The notes beneath the pieces are model-generated. The model did no database searches. It saw only the letters and a list, made by a program, of their open reading frames with translations, and had not been told where the DNA came from. From positions 4,651,501 through 4,715,500 of the forward strand of contig JAPNXP010000013.1 in the NCBI GenBank assembly GCA_028753945.1: 64,000 nucleotides of DNA, read 5' to 3'. The position numbers and the translations under genes are program-made. Shown here one piece after another: positions 11,277 through 22,360 of the stretch. Source of the stretch: Hexactinellida sp. DTS-2022 (lineage: Eukaryota > Porifera > Hexactinellida). Numbering within the stretch: the first letter of the stretch is position 1; the number at the start of each line of letters is the position of its first letter.

Positions 11277-13712
11277 CTACTCGGGCAGGAGCTCCTCCCC
11301 CAGATCCTCGTCTCCGAACTCGTCCTCTGTCTCGGGTCTGTGCACCCGCGCGGAGGTCCGCGGTCTCTGCGGGGACTCTCCCAGCGGATCCGTGTAGTGC
11401 GAGTCCATGGTCCCCCCGTACTGTTTCCGCTGTCGCTCCGGCGTGTCCACCAGTGCCGGCCCAAGCGGAGGCTTCACGCCCTTGGGAGCCCCGCCCCCGG
11501 AGAGCACGCGCCCTACGATGTCCCCGGACCCCTCGCGGGAGCCGCTGCCGCCCCGCTTCCCACTCAGCTCTCGCTGCTGCTTCAGCTCCTTCGCCCTCTC
11601 GGCCCGCTTGAGTCGGGCGGCGTACTCCGCCCCCTCCTTGAGGCCCAGGTCCGTGCAGAGGTGCACCAGGAACTTGAGACACTCCGTGTTCTCAGGGAAC
11701 TGCTCGTTGATGTCCTTGTACATCTGCAGCGACAGCTGGTAGTTCCCGATCCGGCGGTGGCAGCTGGAGACCATCAGGCGCCACCGGATCTCCCCAGGCT
11801 GAATCTGCGTTGCTTTCTCAAAGAATATAATAGCTTTCTCCACAAACTGAGACTCCATGTAGTAGGCCCCCAGCCAGGATATGTTGGCTATGTCTGAGGG
11901 GTAGTACTTGTAGGCTTCGTAGCGGTACTGGAAGGCTTGGGACATGTCATGGTCCCTCTCAAATATGTCTGCGAGACGCGTGAGCACGTCTGGGTCCGTG
12001 GGCGTGAGGGAGAGCAGCTGCAGGAACCACTCCATCGCGTTGGGCAGGTCGTCCATGCGGTCGTAGAGGTCCGCTATCATGAAGAACACGTTGGGAGAGG
12101 AGGGGAGTAGCGAGTGCAGCTTTAGGAATATCTCGAGGGACTCGGGGAATCTGCTCTCCTGCTTGTAGGCTATGCCCAGGTTGTGCAGCGCCTCTGTCAG
12201 AGTGGCGTCGATGCGTAGCGCCTCTTCGAAGTGGGAGGCCGCGGCCCTGTAGTCCCCTCTGTGGAAGAGACAGCAGCCCTTGTTGACCAGTGCGTGTGGA
12301 TTGTACCTATCCTCCTTAACAGACTTGTCGGCGTATCTCTCCGCCTGAGTCAGGTCGCTCTCGTGGTAGTATAAGAAAGCTAGGTTGTTAGAAGCAGTGC
12401 TGGCCATGGTACTGTCCTTCTTCTCGAATATCTTTAGAGTCTCCATTGCCTGTTGTACGTCTCTGCTCTTCAGGAAGGCCAGGGCCTTACTGATCTCCAG
12501 CTCACAGGAGAGATGGGCATATGGGGACAGCTTAACCTTCTCAATGCACCAGTCGTAACCGGCTGCGAAAGATGACGCAATGACCGGCGCGATAACTTTC
12601 CCAGCTGTCAGGATGAACCGCTCCACTTTCCCTTTCTTCTCCTTCTCCCATTTCGCGAGGCTGTCGTCCTTAATCGCGTCCAGCAACAGTTTCTGCTGCG
12701 CGTCCGCGTCCGTGGCGAGTGCGTACTTTTCGTCGTTGTCGAGTCCGATGGGGATCTTAACCAGTCTCTCGAAGGCTCTCTTCATCTTGTCGGGGTCCCC
12801 CACGGCAAAGTAGGTGAGAATGAGGTTGTACACGGAGGTGTGACAGGGCACCTCCTCCATGGCCTGCTCGAAAGAGGTGATCGCGTCTTGGTACCGACCC
12901 ATGCGCAGCAGCGCCGAACCGATGTTCTTAAGAATCTTTGCTCTGATGTGTTTATGGTTCTGCTCTGAAATAAGGTCTAACGCCATTTGGTACATCTTCA
13001 CTGCCTGGAGATATTTCTTCTGAGCAAAATACACATTTCCCATGTTAACCCTGAGACGGCCGCCGTGGTTGAATTGTTTGTTCTTTACAATCATTAGGTA
13101 GGCGTTCAGAGCCTCGGGATACAGCTCGTTTGACTGGTACTGGTTAGCCAGGTTGAAGAGCACGTAGTAGGTCAGGTCTAAGTTGATCTGGTCGCTGATA
13201 GAAGCCTGGTCACGCTGTGTGCAGAGAATTCGTTCCTTCTTCGCGGCTTCTTTCGCCTTGTCGAGCGCATTCTTGTGCTGGCCCTTGGTCTCCAGGATGG
13301 CGCTCTCCTCCAGCAGATCCGTGATCTTCCGCTCCAGCTGTTTTATAGCATCCTCGGGCGTCTCGTCCGACTTATCCCTGGTTGGTGCCATAGTCTGTTC
13401 GTGGAACTGAGTCAGTGCGGATTGGCTTGAAGTGCTTGTGAAGCCTGCTCCCCTGATGGCTGTCATTGGCCGCGCCTGGCCGTCCCTCCCGCCTGCGGCT
13501 GTTCCCTCAGCAGCCCCCTTCATCGCGGTTGGAATTCCGCGAGTCCCTATAGTGCCTGGAAGAGGGGGCCTATTCGCGTAGCTGGTCTTCACAGCTTTCT
13601 GGAATCCCTCATCTTGGTCCAGCGTCTCCAGGTCCAAGTCCTGTGGATGGGAGTCCTCGAATTGGTACAGGTCGTTCTCGTCATTGTCCGGCGCTAGATG
13701 CAAGTGCTGCAT
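11277..13712 (-). CDS. IFT88: Intraflagellar transport protein 88 (TPR), intronless
   Basis: Core IFT-B subunit needed for anterograde transport and cilium assembly. The ATG at 13712 (MQHLHLAPDNDENDLY) matches the start of animal IFT88 and gives 811 residues, near the usual length. Other landmarks are RPMTAIRGAGF, the segment NLDLTYYVLFNLANQY, and about ten tetratricopeptide repeats between residues 190 and 680. The C-terminus is acidic (ETEDEFGDEDLGEELLPE). The vertebrate gene has more than 20 exons; here the whole frame is uninterrupted. A GC-rich shadow frame opposite its 3' end was ignored. Confidence 0.96.
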   Translation of the reverse strand: MQHLHLAPDNDENDLYQFEDSHPQDLDLETLDQDEGFQKAVKTSYANRPPLPGTIGTRGIPTAMKGAAEGTAAGGRDGQARPMTAIRGAGFTSTSSQSALTQFHEQTMAPTRDKSDETPEDAIKQLERKITDLLEESAILETKGQHKNALDKAKEAAKKERILCTQRDQASISDQINLDLTYYVLFNLANQYQSNELYPEALNAYLMIVKNKQFNHGGRLRVNMGNVYFAQKKYLQAVKMYQMALDLISEQNHKHIRAKILKNIGSALLRMGRYQDAITSFEQAMEEVPCHTSVYNLILTYFAVGDPDKMKRAFERLVKIPIGLDNDEKYALATDADAQQKLLLDAIKDDSLAKWEKEKKGKVERFILTAGKVIAPVIASSFAAGYDWCIEKVKLSPYAHLSCELEISKALAFLKSRDVQQAMETLKIFEKKDSTMASTASNNLAFLYYHESDLTQAERYADKSVKEDRYNPHALVNKGCCLFHRGDYRAAASHFEEALRIDATLTEALHNLGIAYKQESRFPESLEIFLKLHSLLPSSPNVFFMIADLYDRMDDLPNAMEWFLQLLSLTPTDPDVLTRLADIFERDHDMSQAFQYRYEAYKYYPSDIANISWLGAYYMESQFVEKAIIFFEKATQIQPGEIRWRLMVSSCHRRIGNYQLSLQMYKDINEQFPENTECLKFLVHLCTDLGLKEGAEYAARLKRAERAKELKQQRELSGKRGGSGSREGSGDIVGRVLSGGGAPKGVKPPLGPALVDTPERQRKQYGGTMDSHYTDPLGESPQRPRTSARVHRPETEDEFGDEDLGEELLPE

Positions 13713-14506
13713 GTCAGTCAATAAATGCTGTGTCTCTATATGTGGAACCAGGAATAATTATGTATCAAACACAGGAAGGAATGAATATAAATTGCAACAA
13801 ATGAACTGTCCAGATTGTAAATTAATTATGTAATTACTTTCTGCAAACATCGACTTTCTGCCCCGGTAAGAGCGATACTACAACCCTATGTCGCCTATAC
13901 TATGTTTTTCATAATTACTACTACAAAATGATTTTGTGAATCTACCAAGGGCAATTACAAATCATTTTCTGTAGCGTAACGAAAGAGACAACAATAATTA
14001 CTATGACATTATATATTCAAACTTCTAAAGGTTGTAATAATTAACTAAGATTGTATAAAAATCGTACTTGAAGTTTGCACTAAAAGGATCTATAAAAGTA
14101 TTCAGGTTTCGCAAGCCATCTAACAAATTGGCTTATCAATTTGCATGTAAGTGAAAAAATGTATTAATTTCAAATATTTGGACGCTTGAAAAGAAACTCA
14201 TTAGCTTAACAAATAGTGTTAAAGTCCTTAATTAACAGGTGCCACGTAGTCCACTCAAATTAATAAATATCTATTAGAATTAATTACCAAAATACATCAA
14301 ATTATGTTTGTCATGTAACTATGTACCCCCTGTGATTAGTCATGACAACCTATGTAGAGTTAAGGTATTTTTAGGGATTGAATGCATTAAACAGAATAGT
14401 TGCATAGGAATACAATCGCAAATACAACAATGATTTAGTATACAGTCTTTGCCTGTATTATAGGACACAATCATTCAAAGTTAAAATTGGGAAAATATTG
14501 AATAAG
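13713..14506. other. Intergenic, IFT88 promoter to YJU2B 3' end
   Basis: AT-rich; no open frame or clear repeat seen. Confidence 0.5.
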
Positions 14507-15382
14507 TTAAGACTTGGAAGAAGAGGCCAACACGAGTTGGGATCGTTTACTCTTGAGTGAATGAAAGGAGGAATTCTTCCGGGATATTTTATTATGTCGC
14601 AATTGAAACTTCAAATTCTTCTCATCTCGATTTCTACCGAATATATTCTGTGATTTAAAATGCATTTTCCGTTTCTTTATTTGGCCGAACTTTATAGTTT
14701 TCGCTAATTTAATATCGTGCTCATTCTCTGGAACTAAAGGAATATTGATAGAACATTTATCTTTCAAGGCTTGATCAATTTTATCTCTCGCTTGTATTTC
14801 TTTCTTTTCAGTCCTAAAATGCTTCCTAATTAGAGAATTAACAGAATAGTCTTTGTCCATACACATCGAAGATCTATAGATCTCCTTCAAACTTGGGTTG
14901 TAAGATTCTCCCTTGGTTTTATCATCAACTACATGCTCTAGTGCATACATTGGATTTGTATTCGCTTTTTGCTTTTCTTCGGTATCACCTATCGCGATTG
15001 TTTCACCATCAACATGATCCCATCTCTCGTTTTTCCGAGATGCACCAGATAATACCTCGTAGTCGAAGTTCTTCGGGTCAGTCTGAATTTCAAAATGGCT
15101 GTCACATAAATGACATTTCATACGAAACTTATAAATGGCTGTTGTATAGTAGAACCCCGCTCTGGTTTTCTCCGCATTATATCTCACACCCATAGCCACA
15201 TGGCTGCCACAGCCCTCACACCATATGTTGTATGGCAACTCGAAACGGACGATGAGAATTCCTTTGTGGAGTTTACGTGCCCTGTCTCCGAGAGGGTGTG
15301 ATTTTCTAAATTTATTAATCGAGCCTTTACTCGGTGACCACTCGGGTGGATAGTATTTGTTCACAGCTTTTCTCTCAGCCAT
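14507..15382 (-). CDS. YJU2B: YJU2B/CCDC130 (CWC16-family splicing factor)
   Basis: Nuclear CWC16-family protein related to the yeast step-1 splicing factor Yju2. 291 residues from ATG 15382. The N-terminus AERKAVNKYYPPEW, the segment PYNIWCEGCGSHVAMGVRYN and FRMKCHLC give the family's two Cys-x2-Cys zinc-binding pairs; the sequence YNAEKTRAGFYYTTAIYKF is typical of CCDC130 rather than of YJU2/CCDC94. The Lys-rich C-terminal third is poorly conserved. Single exon. It stands alone between two AT-rich gaps. Confidence 0.93.
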   Translation of the reverse strand: MAERKAVNKYYPPEWSPSKGSINKFRKSHPLGDRARKLHKGILIVRFELPYNIWCEGCGSHVAMGVRYNAEKTRAGFYYTTAIYKFRMKCHLCDSHFEIQTDPKNFDYEVLSGASRKNERWDHVDGETIAIGDTEEKQKANTNPMYALEHVVDDKTKGESYNPSLKEIYRSSMCMDKDYSVNSLIRKHFRTEKKEIQARDKIDQALKDKCSINIPLVPENEHDIKLAKTIKFGQIKKRKMHFKSQNIFGRNRDEKNLKFQLRHNKISRKNSSFHSLKSKRSQLVLASSSKS

Positions 15383-18300
15383 TTACGTTGCAAAAGCAAT
15401 TATCTCTACGTAAATAACTAAATTATATATATTAATACAAACTCTCTTTAGAAATTGAGAGACCTTACATGTATGTATCTCCATGATCTCAAAGCTACGA
15501 TTGTAGTCTAAAATATTCAGGAATACTTTGAACAGGTTTCTAATCAACTAAGTGCATTTGGAATAAATTTTCTTCTAACATTCTGTAGTCAGAATTTGGC
15601 TAAACTATGTTAATACTCAGAAACGAATGTACTTATTTGTTATAGACTGCAACACACAGGACTTTAACATTAGATAGCTATTCCTAATTGATACTTTACA
15701 AATACATACCAAACTAACAACTTATTTGAATAGAGGTGAATAGATAATGAATTATCTACTAATTCCCATAAATCACTTTTGTTATGAACAGATATCCAAT
15801 AAAAGATTGTACGAGAACAAAACTGGAAGCTTTCTACGTACATCCAGATAACAGATGCCTCATAGAATTCCTAACTAACATGAGACGATCTCAGTTAATA
15901 TATTAAGAGTCATATGTCAGTTCAATCAATGAGCAAGATGTTCAAGAATAATGTGAATTCAACGAAGCATAATTATAATAGAAATGTGATTATAAGTATC
16001 TGAATAAAGCAATTTAAATTCAATATGAACACAGGTTATCTGCCTGATTTAATCTATAATTAGGTTTTACTAATTAAGAAATTAATGCATCTGGTATGAG
16101 ATTGAAATTCTGGTTGATTTAATAGGGTGATATAAATACTTAACATTGGTTAAAACCTTTTCTGATTTGATTATCAGACACTGGCAAGGTCATCTTTAAA
16201 CATAAAATTCGCCTATTCGAAGCCGGGTTTTTGTATTGATAAGGCCGATGTAGTGAGCTCTTTGCTGAAAAAGATTAGTTTAAATGAATCCCCTGAATGA
16301 ATGAATGAAGACTTTATTTTTTGGAGGAATTTTTTGTTAAAGTCCCCTGACTTATGAGAATATGGTTGTAAAGAGGTATAAAAATGATACCATAAAGCAT
16401 ACGCCTTACCAATGTACGTATATTGTTCAAATTATTTGGGTATTACATAACTAGGGTATACAGTGTAGTGAATGAAGAGCCAGAAAAAAATCACAAGATT
16501 ATAAAGACAATGGAAGGTATTTACACACCGTGATGAAAAATGTAGGGAAATACCTCATGCAGAAAATATTAATCTCTGAATAAGAATCCAGACTGTGAGA
16601 TTGGGAATCAAATTACCATGCAATTTTAGCCTTTTTTGCGTAGGTTAAATTAAAATATAAAACATTTTAGTCTGTATTGAATATGGATCAACTGGGGAAA
16701 CGAATGTGTTATTGGCAAAGGTTGATGTAGGTTTTTAGCATGTCTCCTAAAGACTTATTACATCCAAATATAGACTGGTTTTCTGATAAAAACAGACGCA
16801 GGTACCAGAGGATACCAGACGAAAATATAAAATTAAAAAATTAAATGGGTAATAAACATGTTTTTTTAGGTACTCCTCAGACATAACAAACATTCAGTTC
16901 TTCTATTCAACTTGTATTCAACAATCACTTCACACATATTTCAGACAATAGGAATTCACAGATGGAAATAGCGACTAATAAAACAACCATTCATGGGAAA
17001 TGTAATTACCGTTTGTATATAGTGGAGTTCTCGGTAAGCCAAACAAATGAGTGATAATGCGTTAAACAAGTGAGAAATATGGCCGGTTGGATCACCATTA
17101 TTCACAATTTATCAGTGCAAATTAAGTATCAACCAGTCGGTACCATGTAGCATAGATTTATAATATTTACAGTAAAATATTAAGAATAATTGTGTCGGGT
17201 ACATGTGTGTTAGTGACACGTAGAAACCCAAAAATGTTTTTGACAACAAAGAAACAATGGATTTAAATAGAATATGTAAACAAGAGTAAATTAACAAAAA
17301 AATCTAAGTACAACACGCAACATGAAGCCAGTTAAACTGACAGTTTTAATCAATTTTTGTGAATTTAATTGGGTCATACTATGTACCCTAGATCGGATAA
17401 GGAATTGATAGGAAATATAATTTATATTTAGTTAATTAAACAGATGATTACTGTATTTCGATATTTGGAGTGTAGATTCATTATCTGATTGGAAAGGAAG
17501 AATGGTTAGTAATTAATGGTTTGTTATTCACGGCAAGATCGCTATTCAATTTAGAAGTGGAAATTCATCTATTTACCATATGGCAATCTACTGAGTATAT
17601 CTACAAATTACAATCATTAATCTGGCAAGTGTAGTGCGTTGGTAGAGATTTGATTGTCAAGTAAAGTTTATCTTTATAGTACATAGTAAAACACCTTCTT
17701 TATATAGTACCATTTAATTAGAAAATTAGCAAATTAATTTGAAAATATTCCTATAATTTGGTCTGTGAATGTTTTAATAATCAAATTACATACCATAATT
17801 TCAATATATTGATTGCACATAAAATAATTAATGAAGGTACGATATTTAACCCAAAGTATGTAGGTTTATTTCTTCAGTTTGAATTGCATAAAACTTTTAT
17901 CTATTATTAAGCCCTCGAGACATCAGTTTCTTAAAATGTTTTATCCGTACTTTTTCAATAAATAAAAATATTATTGTGCGGTCTCAAATACTACATCAGG
18001 AATTTAGAAGAATTCAAACACTGATTAAATAGACATTAAAAGAACCAACGAGGCCCAACAAAATCTAAATCTTAGATATCATAATTACCGGGACCAGCCA
18101 GCAGATTTATGGATTTAATGGATTTATTCAAATTAAATCAGAATCCCTAATTTACTACTAGTATACTATACTAACAAATTCATGATTTGTATTCATAAAT
18201 ATTACAAAAATACAACAACAAATTATCATCTGAATAGTTTTTATAAGACTGCGTTTTTCATAATAATGGAAAATATTCCTCTACAGAAATTTAATTATCT

Positions 18301-18859
18301 CAAAACGAGTCTGAAAGGTCTAGAATTAGATGGATTGATGGGAATAATGAATGGATTTGACAACGAATTTAATTTACATAAATCAAATCAGAATTCATTA
18401 AAATGCCGTCAAATGAAATCAACTCAGATATTAAATAACGAATTGTAATTCTACAGCTACACGGCAGCCAGTTACATGACATTTAGGAACGTAAGTTAGA
18501 TTCCTAAGAGTACAGTTAGTTTCCAATGGCAGTGTGAAACCTAGTAACAAGTAGAGTTTAGATCTCTTATTAAGTGCTGAATTCTTGTAAGGATAATTAT
18601 TAATAAAAATTAAGTAGATGGTAAAAGCACAAAGCCATATGCTCTGAAGAATCTTAAATTACGTGCGATAAATGTGGGAAATATCACCCACTCCGACTGA
18701 ATGCACAATTGGCGTAAATAGTGCAAATAATAAGAATTCTAATTAAATACGTAGTATAATGCATCATATTTTGAAAAAATCTAAGTCAATGGAATAATTA
18801 AATATACATTATTAAACAATGGAGAAATCCTCCTATACCACTCCTATTTAATTGTGAGG
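15383..18859. other. Long gene-free interval (3.5 kb)
   Basis: The longest gap in the window. It holds a degraded family-A MITE at about 16180-16260 and a tgaatgaatgaatgaa microsatellite near 16298. Short frames at 17112-17297 and 18182-18448 have AT-driven composition and no domain similarity. No RNA gene was recognised. Confidence 0.5.
16180..16260. repeat. MITE family A, degraded copy
   Basis: Shares the interior cgaagccgggtttttgtatt and a partial right end (aaggccgatgta) with other family-A members. Confidence 0.45.
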
Positions 18860-20086
18860 TCATTGAATAACCTTTTCTTCAATAAGGTTATCCAAGTGGC
18901 TTTGTGAATAATTCAATAGATTTGTCAAAACCTGTCTAGTGTGTTCGCCTAAAATCGGTGGTGGTGTGGCAATATTTTTCGAATCTTGTGTGTCAGTGAA
19001 TTCTTGATTTTTGCTATCATATAATCTGATAGGAGAACCCACCATTTTAAATTCACCAGCAGTTGCATGTGTGAAAGTTTTCAACAAATTCATTTGTAGA
19101 ATGTGTGCATCAGAAAACACTGCTTTAAAATCATTGACAGGTCCATGGGCAAAGGTTGCCTCTCTCAGGGCTGCTTCCCATTCTTTATTACCTTGTATTA
19201 CCATTATACCCTCAATTAGTGGGATTAGCTCCAATCTATTCAATACCCGATCCTTATTAGTTCTAAATTTAGAACTATCCTTAACGTCTTCTAAACCTAA
19301 CACTTCACATAATTCAATGAAATTATCATTGCTAATAGCAGCCATTACGTAATAGCCGTCTGCTGTTTTAAAAGCTTGGTACGGTACAATACTGGGGTGT
19401 CCAGAACCAAACTTCTGGCCTACCTCTCCAGTGTTGAGGTAGTTAGCTGCCACAGTTGATAGCACTGCGAGCTGCGAAGAAAGGAGGTTACAATCAATCC
19501 ATTTTCCGCTACCGTTATTGATTTCAATATCCCTAAGAGCAGATAGTATCGAAATATTCGCGTAGAGCCCAGTTATCAAATCGATAAGAGCGACCCCCGA
19601 CCTACAAGGTTCTCCCCCCTCCGGTCCAGTTATGTTAAGCATACCCCCTAACCCCTGGGCTACGAGGTCGAAGCCAGGACGGGCTTTATAAGGACCGGTC
19701 TGACCGAATCCACTCAAGGAACAGTAGATTAAACGCGGGTTTAAGTCAGCTATTGAGTGGTAATCAAGTCCAAACTGTTTCAATTTGCCAGGAACAAAAT
19801 TCTCTATTATTACATGGGCTTTCGTGGCTAACTCTCGTATAATCTTCTGACCTCTATGGCTGGAAATATCTATCGCAACACTCTTCTTATTCCTATTTAT
19901 CGACAGAAAGTAAATACTCTCGGGGCCAAGGAAGGGAGGGCCCAGCCTCCTAGTCTCGTCTCCCACAAATGGCCGCTCTATTTTAATAACTTCAGCCCCG
20001 AGGTCCCCTAGTATCATGGCTGCATATGGGCCGGCTAGAATGCGAGTGAGATCTAACACGCGTATCCCCGTTAATAACTTCAGCAT
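18860..20086 (-). CDS. SUGCT: Class III (CaiB/BaiF) CoA-transferase, SUGCT-like
   Basis: 408 residues, single exon. Class III CoA-transferases move CoA through an aspartyl-CoA intermediate; the catalytic Asp is in RPGFDLVAQGLGG. The start GIRVLDLTRILAGPYAAMIL and the segment GAEVIKIERP are the family hallmark. Closest by pattern is mammalian SUGCT (glutaryl-CoA formation in lysine/tryptophan catabolism, mitochondrial). The visible start has almost no residues before the conserved core, so no mitochondrial presequence is seen; an unrecognised upstream exon or a different location is possible. Bacterial homologues are common, but the codon and base make-up resemble the neighbouring genes. Confidence 0.85.
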   Translation of the reverse strand: MLKLLTGIRVLDLTRILAGPYAAMILGDLGAEVIKIERPFVGDETRRLGPPFLGPESIYFLSINRNKKSVAIDISSHRGQKIIRELATKAHVIIENFVPGKLKQFGLDYHSIADLNPRLIYCSLSGFGQTGPYKARPGFDLVAQGLGGMLNITGPEGGEPCRSGVALIDLITGLYANISILSALRDIEINNGSGKWIDCNLLSSQLAVLSTVAANYLNTGEVGQKFGSGHPSIVPYQAFKTADGYYVMAAISNDNFIELCEVLGLEDVKDSSKFRTNKDRVLNRLELIPLIEGIMVIQGNKEWEAALREATFAHGPVNDFKAVFSDAHILQMNLLKTFTHATAGEFKMVGSPIRLYDSKNQEFTDTQDSKNIATPPPILGEHTRQVLTNLLNYSQSHLDNLIEEKVIQ

Positions 20087-20626
20087 TAATTAATCTATAA
20101 GTGGACGCATATGGCAACGCCATATGTAGGAATCTGTTAAAACACGAAAATAACTAGATAGTATATATTAATTTTATTGCAGTTGTGAGGATAAATATAA
20201 TTTATTACTAATTACTAGCATATAAAATAGATCCAATAATTTGCCGGTCAGACATCATAATTATAACGTCAAATTAGTAGCTAGATTAGCTTAGAAACAA
20301 GACTCAACTATGCTGATAGTCTCGAACGAACCATTGTAATCACTCCAACATATGGACAGGGAATTCAAATGGAATGTAGCATATTTACAGATGGAAATAT
20401 CAAGATGTGTAATCGCATTATTTACTATTTAAACTTGTTAAACATATAATATAGTATAATGGACATGATATAGGATGATTTCATGTGCAAGGTAGAAATA
20501 GATTTTTAAGTGAATTGAATTTGAGATAAATAAAATTTAGTATAAACTGCCGATAAACATCTGATGGTATCCAACTAGCTCAATTAGCTAAATATTCCAT
20601 TGAAAGCGTATTAGATTAAATTCAGA
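20087..20626. other. Intergenic, SUGCT-like promoter to PH-protein 3' end
   Basis: AT-rich; nothing recognisable. Confidence 0.5.
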
Positions 20627-21838
20627 TTAAACCACTGTCTCCTTTCTCTCGAATGGTAGCGACACTTGGCGCAGGTGTTTAGCCCGACACACTCTCGGAC
20701 TATTCTTGACAGATAAAGCTATGCCTTTATTCTGGAGCTCAGCCTCTATTTCCCCTGTAAAATAACCTTTGGGTTCGTTCGTGTTCGTGTTATTAATTCC
20801 TTCGATAATCATTCGGTTTTGAGAACGCCCTGAGGAGGTGGTGGAGTAGTAGTCTCCGAATGATGGAGCGCGAGAGAGAGTCGAGTGTCCGGAAATACTA
20901 CTGTCACGGTTATCCATGTTCATTCTAGCTCTGGTCCGTTGGTAGGTGTGCTGGGAACTAGAAATTGAGAGCGTCTCATCGGTATTAATTTCGTCAGAAG
21001 ATTTGTAGTTCCTGAGTTTCACGAGAAGAGGAGAAGTATCAAAAGACTTTCTGTTGATATTGTTTGGTGGAAAAGTGTGGACATTTGAATGCGCCCTATC
21101 AACATGGGGACTGTTCCCTCCGAGACAGGAGGACTCAGAAGGGGAGGAGCTGTTGGTGGAGATGGAGCTTCCTCTCCGTGTCCAGCTGGGGGAGGTATGC
21201 CCCTTCCGACCAGTGCGCCTTCTACTGGTCAGACGCAGAAAGTTATTTTCTTTCTGCAGAATCTCTTCTTCCTCTCCGTCGCTATCCTTCCCGTACATGA
21301 GGGAATAGAAGTTTATTTTCGGAGTGGGCTGCTTCTCCCCGATAACCGCACCCCTTATGTCTTCAACCCAGAATTCACAATTAGCCTCGCTTTGCGTTAG
21401 AACTAACAGCCGTTTCGTTTCATAATTCTCCTTGCAAATAACTTCGTACACTTCCATGCCGCGTTTGCGAACAGTAGCGCCTCGCAGCCAGACTATTCCT
21501 AGCGGCGTATTGGCCGGTTGGGCTTTGAAGGGACTACAGTCCTCTTCGGGATCAGTCTCCTCACAACTGAACCAAGCGAGGAAAGGAGAAGACTCGTGGT
21601 TGACGAATAACTCCAGCTGGCATTGGGTAAGCGTTGGTTGTCGCAAATGGTCTTTCTTTGAGAAGTTAGGACTGCTGCCCGGTTGGTAGCTGTTGAAGTT
21701 CCAGAATTGTTCAGAGAGTTTTACTGTTTCCTTGCGAAAGCTCTCGCTTAGTCTTGTTGCGGATAGAACGGTCTGCCGTAATTGCTGAACCTTTTCACGA
21801 TCGTCTCCCGATTTTACGATTCGTTTCAAAGTTTGCAT
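20627..21838 (-). CDS. Uncharacterised PH-like-domain protein with Ser-rich tail
   Basis: 403 residues from ATG 21838. The first 50 residues look helical and charged. Residues about 75-170 resemble a pleckstrin-homology fold: strand-like segments, then KRLLVLTQSEANCEFWVEDI, where the Trp of the final helix is typical of PH domains. The remaining 230 residues are rich in Ser, Thr, Arg and Asn (SSISTNSSSPSESSC; SISGHSTLSRAPSFGDYYS) and look disordered, with many candidate phosphosites. I cannot assign a named family; it may be a phosphoinositide-binding or scaffold protein. No introns, like its neighbours. Confidence 0.7.
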   Translation of the reverse strand: MQTLKRIVKSGDDREKVQQLRQTVLSATRLSESFRKETVKLSEQFWNFNSYQPGSSPNFSKKDHLRQPTLTQCQLELFVNHESSPFLAWFSCEETDPEEDCSPFKAQPANTPLGIVWLRGATVRKRGMEVYEVICKENYETKRLLVLTQSEANCEFWVEDIRGAVIGEKQPTPKINFYSLMYGKDSDGEEEEILQKENNFLRLTSRRRTGRKGHTSPSWTRRGSSISTNSSSPSESSCLGGNSPHVDRAHSNVHTFPPNNINRKSFDTSPLLVKLRNYKSSDEINTDETLSISSSQHTYQRTRARMNMDNRDSSISGHSTLSRAPSFGDYYSTTSSGRSQNRMIIEGINNTNTNEPKGYFTGEIEAELQNKGIALSVKNSPRVCRAKHLRQVSLPFERKETVV

Positions 21839-22264
21839 TTTCAAGAAAATATAGATTATTTTAGAATAGTATGAGAATAAAGTGTACTAAGAACTTAGTT
21901 GGCTCCAACTACAATTCCTTTCTATTTATATCTGAACAGAGCTTGCAATAACCATGGAAAAGTGAAACTATATCAGTATGGGTTTGATAATTACGTAACT
22001 GATGTGAAGAAACCATAAAATAGCGTAAATAATGATTGCTGTTCTTTGCATTATCTTTTAGTTCCAATATTTCATAACATAAACTAATAATCACAACGAT
22101 GATTATGAGCCAAAAGCAGCATAGAATGAAATCTTACATTTCATACAAATAATCACCAAATCATCAAAACACATACTTTAGCATATAAGTGACTAGTTTG
22201 TAAATAATTTAATTAATTGCATAACTACAAGGATTGGAGCAAATTGTCAAAAAACACTTGCAGG

Positions 22265-22360
22265 GCCAGTGGAAGCGGTCAGGTCATTGTCTGGCCGCTC
22301 TTACGTCACTAGTTAAGCCGGTCAAGCCATGGCCTTCCACACTATATAACTGCTTCCTGA
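22265..22360. other. Possible structured element with nested hairpins
   Basis: Perfect pairing is possible between gtggaag (22269-22275) and cttccac (22334-22340). Inside it gcggtcag (22275-22282) can pair with ctggccgc (22291-22298). cactagt (22307-22313) could alternatively pair with actagtg (22353-22359). The + strand also has ttacgtcac (CRE-like) and ctatataac (TATA-like). It could be an ncRNA, a promoter or a decayed transposon. Confidence 0.3.

Noticed and set aside
11245-11682. 145-codon minus frame at the IFT88 3' end
   Set aside because: Ala/Arg/Gly-rich alternative frame of the IFT88 C-terminus.
18182-18448. 88-codon + frame as a gene
   Set aside because: Ile/Asn/Lys/Tyr-rich, no domain and no neighbours; expected by chance in AT-rich DNA.
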